Source: Deltaproteobacteria bacterium | Lineage (GTDB): Bacteria > Desulfobacterota > Desulfobacteria > Desulfobacterales > B30-G6 | Length of the DNA: 10,419 bases | NCBI GenBank assembly: GCA_003647375.1 | Contig: QMMS01000150.1 | Span: forward strand, 1-10,419 | Direction: 5' to 3' | Shown here: positions 1 to 6,827 of the stretch, one piece after another | Layout of the letters: every line of letters begins with the position of its first letter | Position numbering within the stretch: the first letter of the stretch is position 1 | Program-made: the position numbers and the translations under genes | The notes under the pieces: generated by a model | Database searches by the model: none | What the model saw: only the letters and a program-made list of their open reading frames with translations | What the model was told of the DNA's origin: nothing

Positions 1-714
1 CGGGTAAATGTAACCGCGGAACAACTTCCAAAAGGGGACTGCAATGATCCCAAACCACTAACTGATTTGAGACATTGTGTCTTCTGGAACATAGCTCTTT
101 CTGGAATCGATCTGCATGGTACCTTGCTGGATGGTGTGTCATTGCGCGGCACAAATTTGACGGATTCTAATCTCTCGGGAGCCAGCCTGCAACAAGCTGA
201 TCTTCGCTGGTCGGATTTCAGTAAATGTCAATTGAATGACACGGATTTCAGCAACTCCAATCTGTTTCACACGACTTTTAATGGCGCAACCATGGACAGA
301 GCAAAGTTGATTAAGGCCTATATGTTCGCTTCCAGGTTAAACCATGTTCGGGCAAGACAAGCCGATTTTACAGACGCTTTTATGAAGGATCTTAATATGG
401 CGAACAGCGATCTGTCCGGCAGTAGCTTCAAACAAGGATATATGTTGCGTGCGGTGATGATTGGCAGCAATTTATCAGGTGCTGATCTGCAAAATGCCGA
501 TCTCACTGGAAGCGCTTTGGAAAGAGCCGATTTTACCAGGGCAAACCTCACCGGCGCCTCGTTTAGGGGAGTTACCCTCGATGAAACAATTTTTTCAGAA
601 GCTAATTTTGATCAAGCTGATTTTACAGACGCCACTCTTGAGAATATGGATGGAACCTGGTTTCAACACGCGATTAACCTCCCAATATACCTGCAGAAAA
701 TGCTCAATCAATAA
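1..714 (+). CDS. Pentapeptide-repeat protein, 5' end outside the window
   Basis: The reading frame is open from the first base with no stop, so the gene very probably begins upstream. A TTG at 67 could be read as a start, but the in-frame codons before it look like ordinary coding sequence. At least 237 codons are visible, ending in TAA. The protein is built almost entirely of A(D/N)LXX-type pentapeptides, for example ADLRWSDF, SNLSGADLQNADL and ADFTRANLTGASF. Such repeats fold as a right-handed quadrilateral beta-helix. The middle (around codons 95-145 of the visible part) is less regular, with Met and Tyr at core positions. The last 20 or so residues leave the repeat pattern and probably cap the helix. 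The biochemical role of most members of this family is unknown; some (Qnr, MfpA) mimic DNA and bind gyrase, but nothing here supports that. No signal peptide can be judged because the N-terminus is missing. Confidence 0.88.
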   Translation, partial: RVNVTAEQLPKGDCNDPKPLTDLRHCVFWNIALSGIDLHGTLLDGVSLRGTNLTDSNLSGASLQQADLRWSDFSKCQLNDTDFSNSNLFHTTFNGATMDRAKLIKAYMFASRLNHVRARQADFTDAFMKDLNMANSDLSGSSFKQGYMLRAVMIGSNLSGADLQNADLTGSALERADFTRANLTGASFRGVTLDETIFSEANFDQADFTDATLENMDGTWFQHAINLPIYLQKMLNQ

Positions 715-733
715 AATCGTAGGAACGATTTTT
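713..733 (+). terminator. Intrinsic terminator after the pentapeptide gene
   Basis: AAAATCGT (713-720) pairs perfectly with ACGATTTT (725-732) around an AGGA loop. The U tract is the 3' end of the stem plus one further T. It starts in the stop codon of the pentapeptide gene. The stem is AT-rich, so the terminator may be weak. Confidence 0.6.
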
Positions 734-739
734 TAAAGT

Positions 740-752
740 GCGACAGTGTCGC
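740..752. repeat. 13-bp perfect inverted repeat
   Basis: GCGACA and TGTCGC flank a single central G. It lies just past the terminator, about 75 bp upstream of the predicted -35 of the cytochrome gene. It could be a small operator half-site pair or simply a chance palindrome; no regulator is recognised. Confidence 0.35.
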
Positions 753-824
753 TCCTTCACGAAAGGTTTACCCGCCTGTTCTCCGACGGCCCAAATAACT
801 CGGTAAATTAAAAAGCGGTTGCTA

Positions 825-853
825 TTGACAGCACCCTGTTGATTTGATAGAGA
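825..853 (+). promoter_or_regulatory. Candidate sigma70 promoter of the cytochrome c3 gene
   Basis: A perfect -35 hexamer TTGACA (825-830) is followed after 17 bp by TAGAGA (848-853), a poor match to the -10 consensus. The predicted leader is about 55 nt and ends with a strong Shine-Dalgarno, AAGGAGGAGGA, around 894-903. The -35 is convincing and the -10 is not. Confidence 0.4.
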
Positions 854-913
854 TTATGCGTTTTTTTAAAAAGGTGTGAACCCATCATTAGGGAAGGAGG
901 AGGACTGGCGTTT

Positions 914-1423
914 ATGAAAAAACAATCATTGCTTATATCAAGTGCCATTATTGGGATTGCCGTCATCTTTGCAACAACCGGAATCTATGCAGGTACGGAG
1001 GTTCCGGATGAGATTAAAATGGATAATCCAGCCTACGAAAAGCATAAAAAGAGCATTGTGATATTCACCCACAAAAAGCATTCTGAAGAATATGCCAAGG
1101 CCAGTCCTGATTTATATAAGAAAAAATGCGGTGAATGCCATCACGATAAAGACAACAAACCGCTTGAAAACCTCAAGGCAGGAGATGACGTCCAAAGCTG
1201 CATTGAATGTCATAAAAAACCCAGTGAAGTACCCAAAAAGTTAAAACAAGAGTGGAAAGCAAAGAAAGTCAAACGGGACGAACAAAAGAAAATTAAGCGT
1301 GAATATCACGCTGAAGCGCTGCATGAAAATTGTCGAAATTGCCACAAAGTCTACAACAAGAAAAACAAGACCAAGGCGGCACCCACAACTTGTGCGAAAT
1401 GTCATCCCAAAAAGAAAAAGTAA
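914..1423 (+). CDS. Exported tetraheme cytochrome c3 (class III), lysine-rich
   Basis: The product is a 169-aa periplasmic electron carrier of the class III cytochrome family, which in sulfate reducers receives electrons from hydrogenases or formate dehydrogenases and passes them to membrane complexes. Residues 1-26 form a signal peptide (KK, then a hydrophobic run, then GIYA before Gly27). Four CxxCH sites are visible: C72-H76, C96-H100, C140-H144 and C160-H164. Candidate distal ligands follow the c3 pattern: H53 and H56 in FTHKKH, H77 directly after the first CxxCH, and H132 or H137 in YHAEALH before the third site. All four sites are CXXCH, whereas some c3 proteins have CX4CH. The protein is unusually basic, with 37 Lys in 169 residues. 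A charged insert at about 101-131 separates hemes 2 and 3 and makes it longer than the compact c3 of Desulfovibrio. The start is supported by the strong GGAGG upstream. It is transcribed alone, convergent with the dsr block. Confidence 0.9.
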   Translation: MKKQSLLISSAIIGIAVIFATTGIYAGTEVPDEIKMDNPAYEKHKKSIVIFTHKKHSEEYAKASPDLYKKKCGECHHDKDNKPLENLKAGDDVQSCIECHKKPSEVPKKLKQEWKAKKVKRDEQKKIKREYHAEALHENCRNCHKVYNKKNKTKAAPTTCAKCHPKKKK

Positions 1424-1437
1424 GCTAAGAATTTTTC

Positions 1438-1480
1438 AAAAAAAAGGGTGTGCAATGAGAGATTGCTCACCCTTTTTTTT
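1438..1480. terminator. Bidirectional terminator between cytochrome c3 and dsr block
   Basis: The stem is GGGTGTGCAAT (1446-1456) against ATTGCTCACCC (1462-1472) with a GAGAG loop and one T/T mismatch. Eight A residues (1438-1445) precede it and eight T residues (1473-1480) follow, so both strands read as stem plus U tract. It ends the cytochrome transcript on the plus strand and the long dsr block on the minus strand. The minus-strand methyltransferase gene ends inside it: its stop codon at 1467-1469 lies in the stem and its last Lys codons are the A run. Confidence 0.9.
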
Positions 1481-2327
1481 GAAATACGATGGCCACCCAA
1501 CCACGTTCTTCACAATTCCATACCCGATTTAATCCAAATTGATAGCTCTGCTTGACAATCGATTCGAGCTCTTCGCTTTTGACTCCGGATAGAAGTATCT
1601 TGCCGCCTGGTGTGACTCTTTCCACCATCTGCGGAAGAAATAACTTAAGTGTGGGTAAGCGCAGGTTGGCCAGTATGAGAGTAAAGGTTTCTTCGACTGT
1701 TTCAAAGGGTTCTGATGATATCGTGATCCGCTCCGATAACCCGTTATGTGCGATGTTGTCACGGGCTTCCGAAATTGCACAGGGGTCGATATCGATGCCG
1801 ACACCCGATGTGATACCCATTTTTAGAGCGGCTATGATGAGAACGCCGGAACCGGTCCCGATATCGAGCGCTCTTGTTTTTTCCCCGCGCCATAGACCCG
1901 ATTCATTCTGCTGAAGATATTCCAGACCCTTCAGACATAACCGGGTGGTGGGATGTTGGCCTGAACCAAAGGATGTGCCGTAACAAAGGCTGACGACAAT
2001 ATCGCCGGCATCCTGTTCAAGCGTGCAATCCCATGGTTTTAAAACAATTGTCGTTGTTATTCGGATGGGTTTATGAATCGATGTTTCGATAAAGGTATGC
2101 CCGAAATCCGAGACGTACATGAGCTCCTGCTGGTCCACAAGTTCCTTGATCGCCGACCGCACCGCTTTTCGGTCACCACGGCAATACCGGGACAACCGTC
2201 TTTGGATGTCCAAGAGAGTCAAACGTGTATCAGCGTCCTGTATGGTTTCTCGTACAGCCTGCCGAACAGCCTGCGCTCGAAAGATCTTCTTCGGGCTATG
2301 GTTGGGTTTTTCGGTAAGAGACCGCAT
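1467..2327 (-). CDS. PrmA-like SAM methyltransferase with a distinct N-terminal domain
   Basis: The 286-aa product belongs to the class I SAM-dependent methyltransferases and its C-terminal half is closest to PrmA, which methylates ribosomal protein L11. Seen in the sequence are SFGSGQHPTTRLCLKGLE (119-136, the PrmA-type entry motif), LDIGTGSG (154-161, SAM-binding motif I), GIDIDPCAISEARDN (177-191, motif II), LILANLRLP (217-225, replacing the ANI motif of PrmA) and LLSGV (245-249). The first 100 residues do not resemble the PrmA L11-binding domain. Residues 35-82, with LTLLDIQRRL, KAVRSAIKELV and a following beta region, look like a winged-helix fold. The frame stays open to 2423, but residues before this ATG are read from the 3' end of dsrN, so Met at 2327 was chosen; it has GGTGG just upstream. 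The gene overlaps dsrN by 32 bp, which suggests translational coupling and a dsr-related substrate. It could be a diverged PrmA, but the N-terminus argues for another target. Confidence 0.8.
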   Translation of the reverse strand: MRSLTEKPNHSPKKIFRAQAVRQAVRETIQDADTRLTLLDIQRRLSRYCRGDRKAVRSAIKELVDQQELMYVSDFGHTFIETSIHKPIRITTTIVLKPWDCTLEQDAGDIVVSLCYGTSFGSGQHPTTRLCLKGLEYLQQNESGLWRGEKTRALDIGTGSGVLIIAALKMGITSGVGIDIDPCAISEARDNIAHNGLSERITISSEPFETVEETFTLILANLRLPTLKLFLPQMVERVTPGGKILLSGVKSEELESIVKQSYQFGLNRVWNCEERGWVAIVFQKKG

Positions 2328-3783
2328 TTTCCACCATGCTCTTGGCCCACAAGGGTGTTCCCAGGGAGTGGATGTGCGTGTAGGTGGCCAAAACTTTTTT
2401 CCGGCAGATGCCATCCCTGCCATCGATCAACCCAGCACCCCGTTGGACCTTAAAAGCCAGAAGGTCCATGGAACCTCTGTATTCGATGGCCTTTGAATAA
2501 TGGAACTCATGGCCTCTGATTTCGGTCCCCACTTCAAAAAAGGGGTTTTCATGATCAACGGAAATAATGGTATACCCGTGCCCCTGCGGACGTTTATGCA
2601 GATCAAACACCAGGGGAAAAAGGCCTACCATGGCATAGGTGTCCTCATCCAGCAAAAGACGTTCCCCCAGGTACATCAATCCCCCGCACTCGGCATATAT
2701 GGGAAGACCTTTTTCCGCCAAGTCCCGTATCTGGTTCCGGTAGGTGATATTGTCAGCCAGTTGTTTTGCGTGTGTTTCCGGGAACCCTCCGCCAATGTAA
2801 AGTGCATCGACTGGCGGTACAGCTGTTTCTGTCAGGGGACTCGTAAAAATGAGTTCCGCGCCGGCAGCTTCCAGAGCTTCCAAATTTTCAGGATAATAAA
2901 ACTGAAAGGAGGAATCCCGGATGATACCGATTTTCGGGGCATCGCCGACTACGATATATTTTTCAACGCAGACATCCGAAGGAGGCGTGCTTGATGCGTT
3001 ATTCCGGTCGGCAACTTCCACCCGTTGCTCTTCCCGGGCCGGTTGCTCTTTGGATGCCACATCCCCGGCAGACCGTGCTACCGCCAGGATGCCATCCAGG
3101 TCCAGATGCTTGGAAATGACAGCCGCAATCGTCGAAATGGATGTCTTTGCCCATGCATGTTCGGGCGTCGGCACCAGGCCCATGTGTCTCTCCGGGAAGG
3201 CTTGCTTCCTGAGTTTGGGAATCGCTCCCAAAACCGGTATTCGACAGTAATGTTCGATACAGGTTCTCAGGTTGTTCTCGTGACGTTTGCCGGCAACACG
3301 GTTTAAAATGACGCCCCTGATCCTGACATCCGGGTCAAACCGCTGACATCCCAACACCACGGCTGCCATGGTTCGCGTTGTCTTGGTGCCATCAATGCAG
3401 AGGATTACCGGAAGATCCAGGAGTTTGGCCAGCTCGGCCGTACTGGTCTTGCCGTCCCGATCGATACTGTCGTACAGACCTCGGTTCCCTTCGATAACAG
3501 CCAGATCCGATGCCTGGGAATAGCAAAAAAAAGATTTGAGGATGGTTTCTTTTTGGATGAGGAAGGTATCCAGATTATAACACTGCCGGTCTGCCGCCAG
3601 GGCAAGCCAGCCCGCATCAATGTAATCCGGACCTTTTTTGAAAGGAGCAATTATTTTGCCGCGCTTTACCAGGGCGGCAGTAATGCCAACGGAAGAAATG
3701 GTCTTTCCGGATCCACCCCGTAAGGCAGATATGATGATCCCGGGAAAACTCGTTTTTTTTTGTTGTATCTGATTTTGTTCCAA
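2296..3783 (-). CDS. dsrN: DsrN-like siroheme/cobyrinate amidase (CobB/CbiA family)
   Basis: The 495-aa product belongs to the CobB/CbiA family, ATP- and glutamine-dependent amidases of tetrapyrrole carboxylates. Its position after dsrABD makes DsrN, the enzyme proposed to amidate siroheme for DsrAB, more likely than a cobalamin enzyme; this is inference from family and context. The N-terminal synthetase domain (about 14-236) has the P-loop GGSGKT (23-28), FKKGPDYID (48-56) and EGNRGLYD (98-105). A low-complexity linker at about 240-280 separates it from the glutamine amidotransferase domain, which has YIGGGFPE (329-336), AECGGLMYL with the likely nucleophile Cys366, GHEFHYS (424-430) and YTHIH (468-472). 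The start is TTG at 3783: an in-frame TAA lies three codons upstream, and no ATG occurs before the P-loop. The ribosome site is weak (TAGG). A run of nine A lies at codons 8-11. It follows dsrD by 41 bp and overlaps the methyltransferase gene at its end. Confidence 0.85.
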   Translation of the reverse strand: MEQNQIQQKKTSFPGIIISALRGGSGKTISSVGITAALVKRGKIIAPFKKGPDYIDAGWLALAADRQCYNLDTFLIQKETILKSFFCYSQASDLAVIEGNRGLYDSIDRDGKTSTAELAKLLDLPVILCIDGTKTTRTMAAVVLGCQRFDPDVRIRGVILNRVAGKRHENNLRTCIEHYCRIPVLGAIPKLRKQAFPERHMGLVPTPEHAWAKTSISTIAAVISKHLDLDGILAVARSAGDVASKEQPAREEQRVEVADRNNASSTPPSDVCVEKYIVVGDAPKIGIIRDSSFQFYYPENLEALEAAGAELIFTSPLTETAVPPVDALYIGGGFPETHAKQLADNITYRNQIRDLAEKGLPIYAECGGLMYLGERLLLDEDTYAMVGLFPLVFDLHKRPQGHGYTIISVDHENPFFEVGTEIRGHEFHYSKAIEYRGSMDLLAFKVQRGAGLIDGRDGICRKKVLATYTHIHSLGTPLWAKSMVENAVSYRKTQP

Positions 3784-3824
3784 AAACCTACATTACAAAA
3801 AAACAGATTGCGGACAGCTCAAGA

Positions 3825-4064
3825 TTAGTCTTCGTGTTCAGCCGATGCCTGTTTCCCTGTCCCCGCCAGACCATACATAGAGGTACTGCCACTGGACCAA
3901 TATTCGAGTACGCCTTCGACTACCATCTGGGTGACATACTTTTTAGCAGCTCTTGGTTTTTCACCAATAAGTTTTGCCAGATCGTTGAAATAGAACTTGG
4001 ATTTCACTTTTTGTTTCTTTGTCAGTCCTGCTACAACCAGCCCTTTTGCCTCTTCGTAATCCAT
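3825..4064 (-). CDS. dsrD: DsrD, activator of dissimilatory sulfite reductase
   Basis: The 79-aa cytoplasmic protein has the winged-helix fold of DsrD, which occurs next to dsrAB in sulfate reducers. Published biochemistry shows DsrD acting on DsrAB as an allosteric activator rather than as a DNA-binding regulator. Recognisable parts are KSKFYFNDLAKLIGEKPRAA (22-41, the helix-turn-helix region), KKYVTQMVVEGVLEYWSSG (41-59, recognition helix and wing) and TSMYGL (61-66). The tail is short and polar. The length matches the family. The ATG is preceded at seven bases by AAGGGG. The gene lies 68 bp after dsrB, with a strong hairpin in that gap, and 41 bp before dsrN. Its presence marks the locus as a reductive (sulfate or sulfite respiring) dsr type rather than the oxidative type of sulfur oxidisers. 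Confidence 0.95.
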   Translation of the reverse strand: MDYEEAKGLVVAGLTKKQKVKSKFYFNDLAKLIGEKPRAAKKYVTQMVVEGVLEYWSSGSTSMYGLAGTGKQASAEHED

Positions 4065-4091
4065 TGCTTAACCCCTTTTATATGATTGACC

Positions 4092-4116
4092 GGGAGGCCC
4101 TTATCCAGGGCCTCCC
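4092..4116 (-). promoter_or_regulatory. GC-rich intercistronic hairpin between dsrB and dsrD
   Basis: GGGAGGCCCT (4092-4101) and AGGGCCTCCC (4107-4116) form a perfect 10-bp stem around a 5-base loop. There is no U tract on either strand. On the transcript it starts 16 nt after the dsrB stop and ends 14 nt before the dsrD Shine-Dalgarno. It resembles an mRNA-stabilising or processing hairpin, which would set a different level for dsrAB and dsrD, or a leaky attenuator. Which of these applies is inference. Confidence 0.75.
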
Positions 4117-4132
4117 ATTGGAATTACATCAA

Positions 4133-5278
4133 TTAAAACTTGAATTGTGTCGTCTGACGCCAGGTAAAATAGGCTGGATCACGGAAATCATCGATGAGAT
4201 GATGGGTAAATGGAAGTTCGCATTTTTCGAAAAAGCGCTCCCATCCGATCCGTTCCGCCCAGTCACCGAGACGCTCATATTTGTGGGCGTCAGCTGAATA
4301 AGCATCCACAATATTTTTAATGGTTTCGGTTGTTTTTGGCCAGCGCGGTGCTTCGTTGGGGATAAATGCGACAACGACTTTCGAGAATTTGGGCGCGCTG
4401 ATGCGGTTGGAAACCTTACCGCCCGCCATGAGCACGATGCCGTCGCCTTCCGTATCTGCCAACGGCATGGAGGGGCACATGGTGTAGCAGTTACCGCAGA
4501 ACATGCATCGCTCGTTCTTTACGGCCACGCTCTTCAATGTTGCGCCACCCACTTCCACTTTAGCCGGTTTGATGGCCGCTGTCGGACATGCCGCAATCGC
4601 CAACGGAATTTCACACATCTTGTCCAGGTACTCATGGTCCAACATGGGGGGCTTGCGGTGATATCCAAGGATAGCGATATCGGAGCAATGCACCGCACCG
4701 CACATATTCAAGCAGCATGCCAGTGAGACACGCAGCTGGGCCGGCAGTCGGTGATCTTTAAAGTCCTCAAAGAGCACGTCCATGGTTGCCTTGACCGGCC
4801 CGGAGGCATCGGTGGCAGGTGTATGACAGTGAATCCATCCCTGGGTGTGAATAATGTTTGTCACGCCGGCGCCGGTGCCGCCAACGGGAAACTTGAAGCT
4901 TCCGCCGTCAAATTTCCGACTTTCAAGGTCCTGCACCAGTGGATCGACCTTGCTTTTGCTGTCCACCATGAATTCGATATTGTTACGCGTTGTAAACCGT
5001 AGATGTCCGTCACAATGCTTATCAGCAATTTCGCAAATCTCACGGATGTGAGTTACGCTCATGAGCCGGCATCCACCGACCCTCACGGTGTAAACTTCAT
5101 CGCCGGATTCAGCAACATGAACCAAAACACCAGGCGCCAAAATTTCATGGTAAAGCCATTTACCCTTGTTCTTTGCAATAACCGGAGGGTAAAATTCATT
5201 GAATTTTCTCGGCCCGATGTCGGTGATCCGGTCTGTCATCGGTTTGTCCGGATTATAACCTGAAGATATAAATGCCAT
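4133..5278 (-). CDS. dsrB: Dissimilatory sulfite reductase beta subunit
   Basis: DsrB is the beta subunit of the cytoplasmic alpha2beta2 siroheme enzyme that reduces sulfite in sulfate respiration. In known structures the catalytic siroheme is bound in this subunit. The length, 381 aa, equals that of well-studied DsrB. The siroheme [4Fe-4S] ligands appear as C151 in GWIHCHTP and as C188, C189 and C193 in [10 protein letters not shown]. The inserted ferredoxin domain has C231 in AACPTAAI and [11 protein letters not shown] (258-268). No key residue is missing and the frame is intact. The ATG is preceded by AGGAGGGG, which overlaps the TAG stop of dsrA 12 bp upstream, so the two subunits are tightly coupled and probably made in equal amounts. 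Confidence 0.98.
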   Translation of the reverse strand: MAFISSGYNPDKPMTDRITDIGPRKFNEFYPPVIAKNKGKWLYHEILAPGVLVHVAESGDEVYTVRVGGCRLMSVTHIREICEIADKHCDGHLRFTTRNNIEFMVDSKSKVDPLVQDLESRKFDGGSFKFPVGGTGAGVTNIIHTQGWIHCHTPATDASGPVKATMDVLFEDFKDHRLPAQLRVSLACCLNMCGAVHCSDIAILGYHRKPPMLDHEYLDKMCEIPLAIAACPTAAIKPAKVEVGGATLKSVAVKNERCMFCGNCYTMCPSMPLADTEGDGIVLMAGGKVSNRISAPKFSKVVVAFIPNEAPRWPKTTETIKNIVDAYSADAHKYERLGDWAERIGWERFFEKCELPFTHHLIDDFRDPAYFTWRQTTQFKF

Positions 5279-5290
5279 GGTTTTCCCCTC

Positions 5291-6607
5291 CTATCTTAGA
5301 TGGTCTTTTCTGAATTCGTTAATGTCTCGCTCAAATCCGCCTTCAACTTCCTCTTCTTTCCAGAAAATGTACGGATTTGTTCGCGGCTCCTGCACCATTC
5401 GCGGATCAGGATCAAAACCAGTCACTTCGAGCAGTTTCTGAAAACCCTGCCGTTTCATGAGTTCACCAAGTCGCTCGCGATTCTTTCCTTCTTCCATCCA
5501 CCAATCCCAGATAGGTTCTATGACGGTTTCTTTTATCTCATCATACGGTTCTTCGACTTTGATAAACGGAACGATGAGTGACCCCATTTGTGCACCATCC
5601 AAAATCGGCGCCTTGGCACCGGCCAGGATGGAACATCCCCTGTCATTGCCTATTCTTAGCGCTCGCGGCATGACATTGATGCAGTGCATACACCGGGTGC
5701 ATTCCTTGTTGTCGATCTTGAGTTCCTTGCCATCCATCCACATGCATTGTGTCGGGCAAAGACCAATGACTTCTTTCTCAATATCAAAGGCACCCCAATC
5801 ACGACCGGAATGGGCACCCCCGTTAGGTGGAATTTCACCGCCGACATAGGCCTGTAAAGCTTCCTGATCGATGCGGATATCGTCGCGCCAGGTACCGATA
5901 AATGACAGGTCCGCACGTGCAATGGAGGCCACGCAGCAGTTGGGACATCCGTCAAATTTAAACTTGAATTTATAGGGAAAGGCCGGACGATGGAGTTCGT
6001 CCTGATATTCAACGGTAAGATCATGACAGATTGCCTGGGTGTCAAAACAGGCGTATTCGCATCGGGCCTGCCCGATACAATCGGACGGCGTCCTCAAATT
6101 GGAGCCCGATCCACCCAAATCCTGATTCAGATTATGGGTCAATTCAAAAAATATTTCTTCCAGTTGCGGCGTGGTCGTCCCCAGAAAAATAATGTCACCG
6201 GTGGATCCGTGCATGTTGGTGATGCCACTGCCCCGGCGTTCCCATAAATCACAAATGCTTTCCAAATATTTGGTTGTATAGAATTTTCCCGCCGGCTGAC
6301 TTACCCGCATTGTATGAAAATGAGCCACCCCAGGAAACATTTCAGGCTGGTCACAGTACCGTCCAATAACGCCACCGCCATAACCGAATACACCGACAAT
6401 ACCACCATGTTTCCAATGGGTTCTACCGTGTTTGAATGAGAGCTCAAGTACACCTAAAAGATCTTCAACAACATCTACGGGAATTTGATAGTCAACGCTC
6501 TTTTCATTGTTAGCCCGTGATGTAGCTTCTTGCTTGAGATCGGATACAAAACTTGGCCAGGGCCCAGTTTCAAGCTGATCCAACAAAGGGGTTTCATGCT
6601 TTGCCAT
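5291..6607 (-). CDS. dsrA: Dissimilatory sulfite reductase alpha subunit
   Basis: The 438-aa alpha subunit forms the alpha2beta2 reductase with DsrB. The four cluster cysteines next to siroheme are present: C177 and C183 (CIGQARC) and C221 and C225 (CPNCC). The ferredoxin cluster ligands are C284 (GLCPTQC) and C303, C306 and C309 in CTRCMHCINVMPRAL; as in other DsrA proteins the usual fourth Cys-Pro is absent because C284 supplies it. The N-terminal part has HWKHGGIVGVFGYGGG (64-79), typical of DsrA. The sequence is intact and consistent with a functional enzyme. The start ATG has GGAGGT six bases upstream. It is the first gene after a sigma70-like promoter at 6767-6795 and is followed after 12 bp by dsrB. 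Confidence 0.98.
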   Translation of the reverse strand: MAKHETPLLDQLETGPWPSFVSDLKQEATSRANNEKSVDYQIPVDVVEDLLGVLELSFKHGRTHWKHGGIVGVFGYGGGVIGRYCDQPEMFPGVAHFHTMRVSQPAGKFYTTKYLESICDLWERRGSGITNMHGSTGDIIFLGTTTPQLEEIFFELTHNLNQDLGGSGSNLRTPSDCIGQARCEYACFDTQAICHDLTVEYQDELHRPAFPYKFKFKFDGCPNCCVASIARADLSFIGTWRDDIRIDQEALQAYVGGEIPPNGGAHSGRDWGAFDIEKEVIGLCPTQCMWMDGKELKIDNKECTRCMHCINVMPRALRIGNDRGCSILAGAKAPILDGAQMGSLIVPFIKVEEPYDEIKETVIEPIWDWWMEEGKNRERLGELMKRQGFQKLLEVTGFDPDPRMVQEPRTNPYIFWKEEEVEGGFERDINEFRKDHLR

Positions 6608-6685
6608 CTTTTTACCTCCATTCTAGTTTATATTTAACCTAACTGCCTGAAAAATATCGACCTACCCTTATCGGGTTGATTGTCG

Positions 6686-6694
6686 TCACCTCCT
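6686..6694 (-). promoter_or_regulatory. Near-perfect Shine-Dalgarno without an AUG in the dsrA leader
   Basis: On the minus strand the leader contains AGGAGGTGA, fully complementary to the usual 16S rRNA 3' end, about 80 nt before the dsrA start. No ATG follows at normal spacing. Possible starts are the overlapping GTG, or an ATC eight bases on that would open a 13-codon frame ending in TAG. It may be a ribosome standby site, a leader peptide with a rare start, or chance. Confidence 0.4.
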
Positions 6695-6766
6695 CTCAAT
6701 TTGGCTTTATCTTTTTAATTTATACAGGATATCGATCCGTTGTATTATTTTTTCAGCTAAAAGATT

Positions 6767-6795
6767 CCTATAAAATTAATCTTGTACCTTGTCAA
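6767..6795 (-). promoter_or_regulatory. Sigma70-type promoter of the dsrABD operon
   Basis: On the minus strand TTGACA (6790-6795) is followed after exactly 17 bp by TATAGG (6767-6772), four of six matches to the -10 consensus. Transcription would start near 6760 and give a leader of about 150 nt before dsrA. The promoter sits 33 bp after the stop of the upstream gene. No terminator is seen between them, so read-through from the TPR and kinase-like genes is also possible. Confidence 0.65.
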
Positions 6796-6827
6796 TAAAA
6801 ATCCATGGTTTCATTCAGTTAAAGAAC

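Noticed and set aside
67..69. TTG at 67 as the start of the pentapeptide gene
   Set aside because: The frame is open to the window edge and no Shine-Dalgarno precedes this codon, so the true start is probably outside the window.
303..309. Fourth Cys apparently missing from the DsrA ferredoxin motif
   Set aside because: The CxxCxxC without Cys-Pro is normal for DsrA; C284 provides the fourth ligand.
461..736. 91-codon plus-strand frame within the pentapeptide gene
   Set aside because: It is out of frame with the clear pentapeptide repeats and lacks a ribosome site.
1299..1532. Frame overlapping the end of the cytochrome gene
   Set aside because: It runs out of frame through two CxxCH sites and across the bidirectional terminator.
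2328..2423. N-terminal extension of the methyltransferase frame to 2423
   Set aside because: These 32 codons lie wholly within the conserved 3' end of the dsrN frame and read as low-quality protein rich in Trp and Pro. The ATG at 2327 has a better ribosome site.
2500..2994. 164-codon plus-strand frame opposite dsrN
   Set aside because: It is antisense to well-conserved CobB/CbiA-type sequence and has no family resemblance of its own.
5457..5849. 130-codon plus-strand frame opposite dsrA
   Set aside because: It is the shadow of dsrA, whose cysteine motifs leave no doubt about the coding strand.
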